From assembly GCA_023415655.1 (NCBI GenBank), contig JAEZKD010000029.1, positions 1-16,249 of the forward strand: a DNA stretch of 16,249 nt. Reading direction: 5' to 3'. Below the pieces are notes generated by a model. It did not search any database. It was not told where the DNA came from and was given only the letters and a program-made list of their open reading frames with translations. Origin of the DNA: Bacillota bacterium. GTDB taxonomy: Bacteria > Bacillota > Clostridia > Lachnospirales > Lachnospiraceae. The position numbers and the translations under genes are program-made. Of this stretch, positions 15,381 through 16,249 are shown one piece after another (within the stretch, counting starts at the first letter, position 1; each line of letters begins with the position of its first letter).

Positions 15381-15915
15381 TGTTGTTGTATGGAGGATTT
15401 ATAATTGAAATATTTTATCAAAAACTATTATAAAATGAGTCATATTTTTAATACATTCTTATATCCGTAAAGCAGCTTCTTTGATTTCTATTCGTTTTCA
15501 CTTATCTGTTTTTGTACACTCTCACAAGAACCAGACGAAACTCACATTAAAGATGTTTAAGGATAAACAAATCATATCCTTTTTGGATACCCCTATTTAT
15601 TTTGTTGTTGGATAACCCCACAATTATTAAAAGTTATTTTTTATGTCAACTAAAAGAGCCCTGTTTTATAATCAATATTTAATCATTTCTATAGTTATTA
15701 ATATGCCTCAGTAATTATGTTTTCTAGTGTACACCAGTGCAAAAAATCTGATATCTTCACTCCTAGTTCATACACACTAAATAATTTATATATATTGGGG
15801 ATCCCACCTATATATTTTGTGGTTATAAAAACCCATGCATAATCAATGGAAGATTTTATTTTGCTTTTCTTACCTCTTTATAAAAGATTCATTACTTTTC
15901 AATTGCCAATACCCA
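15381..15915. other. AT-rich gene-poor stretch
   Basis: No complete gene with a normal start was found on either strand. Apart from the open frame at 15698-15877 it holds a weak hairpin at 15559-15581 (AAGGATA/TATCCTT followed by TTT) and a minus-strand TTGACA near 15639-15644 without a good -10. Base composition is more AT-rich than in the neighbouring genes. The stretch separates HPr from the deacetylase and dnaE and looks like old insertion or decay. Confidence 0.5.
15698..15877 (-). pseudogene. Possible gene remnant, 59-codon open frame without a standard start
   Basis: Between two in-frame stops the minus strand encodes 59 residues that look protein-like: SSIDYAWVFITTKYIGGIPN, then IYKLFSVYELGVKISDFLHW, then CTLENIITEAY and stop. 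There is no ATG; the only GTG is internal. The alternation of hydrophobic and polar residues and the Trp/Cys content are unlike random translation of AT-rich DNA. I do not recognise the family. It may be a decayed fragment of a gene brought in with the neighbouring repeat, or chance. Confidence 0.25.
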
Positions 15916-16050
15916 GTCAAAGCCCCAGTAAACTTCGAACAAATTCCGGGGATTGTCATAATAATTTAGCGTCGTCCGTCCGCAAGGGAAAGGCAGCTAA
16001 ATTATTATGACAATACACGGGATTCCACATACACCCCCCCAGGCTTTGAC
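15916..16050. mobile_element. Nested inverted-repeat element (MITE/REP-like or structured RNA)
   Basis: The outer arms GTCAAAGCC (15916-15924) and GGCTTTGAC (16042-16050) are perfect 9-bp complements. Inside them GGGG (15948-15951) faces a run of seven C (16034-16040). The centre is a perfect 18-bp inverted repeat, TTGTCATAATAATTTAGC (15953-15970) with 15996-16013, extended by one A-T pair, enclosing 25 nt whose tip reads GTCC-GCAA-GGG in the plus strand, a GNRA-type loop. It has no coding capacity. It could be a small non-autonomous mobile element, a REP-type repeat or a folded RNA. Confidence 0.55.
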
Positions 16051-16076
16051 GTCCCTATGGTCCCTTTGACGTCCCT
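16044..16076. repeat. Direct repeat of 13 bp at 20-bp spacing
   Basis: CTTTGACGTCCCT occurs at 16044-16056 and again, identical, at 16064-16076. Each copy is followed by a similar tail (ATGGTCC, TTGTCC). The first copy overlaps the right outer arm of the nested inverted repeat, so the two structures belong together. Confidence 0.8.
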
Positions 16077-16086
16077 TTGTCCACAT

Positions 16087-16118
16087 AAAGAAAAGAAAAG
16101 CCCAGCATAAGCTGGGCT
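16087..16118 (-). terminator. Intrinsic terminator of the HPr gene
   Basis: AGCCCAGC (16099-16106) pairs perfectly with GCTGGGCT (16111-16118) around a 4-nt loop. On the minus strand it is followed by TTTCTTTTCTTT (16087-16098). It lies 8 nt after the HPr stop codon. Confidence 0.92.
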
Positions 16119-16126
16119 AGATGATG

Positions 16127-16249
16127 TTAATTACCACACAAATATTTTTCTATGTTTTGCATTGCAAGTTCCTCATCGGTACCATCGATTGTTACAGTAA
16201 CTTCTTCTCCTGCTGGAAGTCCTAAACTCATCATACCCATGATGCTTTT
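16127..16249 (-). CDS. HPr-family phosphocarrier (PtsH or Crh), C-terminal part (partial)
   Basis: The last 40 residues and stop of an HPr-like protein; the N-terminus lies beyond the window. It begins KSIMGMMSLGLPAGEEVTVT, the segment around the regulatory Ser46 of HPr (KSIMG), which HPr kinase phosphorylates in Firmicutes, and ends in the usual C-terminal helix (EELAMQNIEKYL). The His15 region that separates sugar-transporting HPr from regulatory Crh is not visible. In many clostridia an HPr-like gene lies after yvcK and whiA and close to dnaE and pfkA, so this may be that copy. The family assignment is firm; the HPr or Crh choice is open. Confidence 0.9.
   Translation of the reverse strand, partial: KSIMGMMSLGLPAGEEVTVTIDGTDEELAMQNIEKYLCGN

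Noticed and set aside
15559..15583. Plus-strand hairpin with a short T run
   Set aside because: A 7-bp AT-rich stem with a 9-nt loop and no gene upstream on that strand; likely chance.
15916..16080. CRISPR array or integron attC site
   Set aside because: Only two direct repeats of 13 bp with 7-bp gaps, no spacers, and no integrase-type core sites recognised.

Overview
The window is low-GC Firmicutes DNA, and the gene set and protein sequences fit a clostridium of the Lachnospiraceae type. This is my reading of sequence style; no database was searched. Every recognised gene lies on the minus strand, so transcription runs from high to low coordinates. I give the layout in transcription order, right to left.

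Right end (16249 to 13885). The C-terminus of an HPr-family phosphocarrier ends in a strong intrinsic terminator. An 830-bp gene-poor stretch follows, the least ordinary part of the window. It holds a ~135-bp nested inverted-repeat element with a perfect 18-bp hairpin, a 20-bp-period direct repeat and a 59-codon open frame without a normal start. A clear extended -10 promoter then drives a membrane-anchored polysaccharide deacetylase-like gene. A LexA-like box lies in that promoter.

Replication and glycolysis block (13830 to 9176). dnaE (DNA polymerase III alpha, intact PHP domain) follows the deacetylase by 54 bp. pfkA comes next with its own promoter and a terminator. HPr/Crh near dnaE and pfkA is a recurring order in clostridia.

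ABC exporter and tex (9079 to 4841). A one-polypeptide ABC exporter half-transporter sits 25 bp after the pfkA terminator. tex, a conserved RNA-binding factor, has its own promoter and carries a charged insertion before its S1 domain.

Riboflavin block (4840 to 3690). A consensus promoter abuts the tex stop codon, followed by an FMN riboswitch, an intrinsic terminator and the riboflavin ECF transporter gene ribU. This is a complete FMN-sensing transcription-attenuation unit.

t6A block (3669 to 1086). A promoter and a leader hairpin precede a YcxB-like membrane protein, tsaE, tsaB and rimI, packed with 12-nt gaps or 4-nt overlaps, then a small zinc-ribbon protein whose terminator overlaps its own stop codon. 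TsaE and TsaB serve tRNA t6A37 synthesis (TsaD and TsaC are not here).

Left end (885 to 1). The N-terminal 295 residues of a membrane sensor, most likely a chemoreceptor with an extracellular Cache-type domain.

Most of the window is ordinary core genome. The nested inverted repeat beside HPr is the best candidate for something undescribed.
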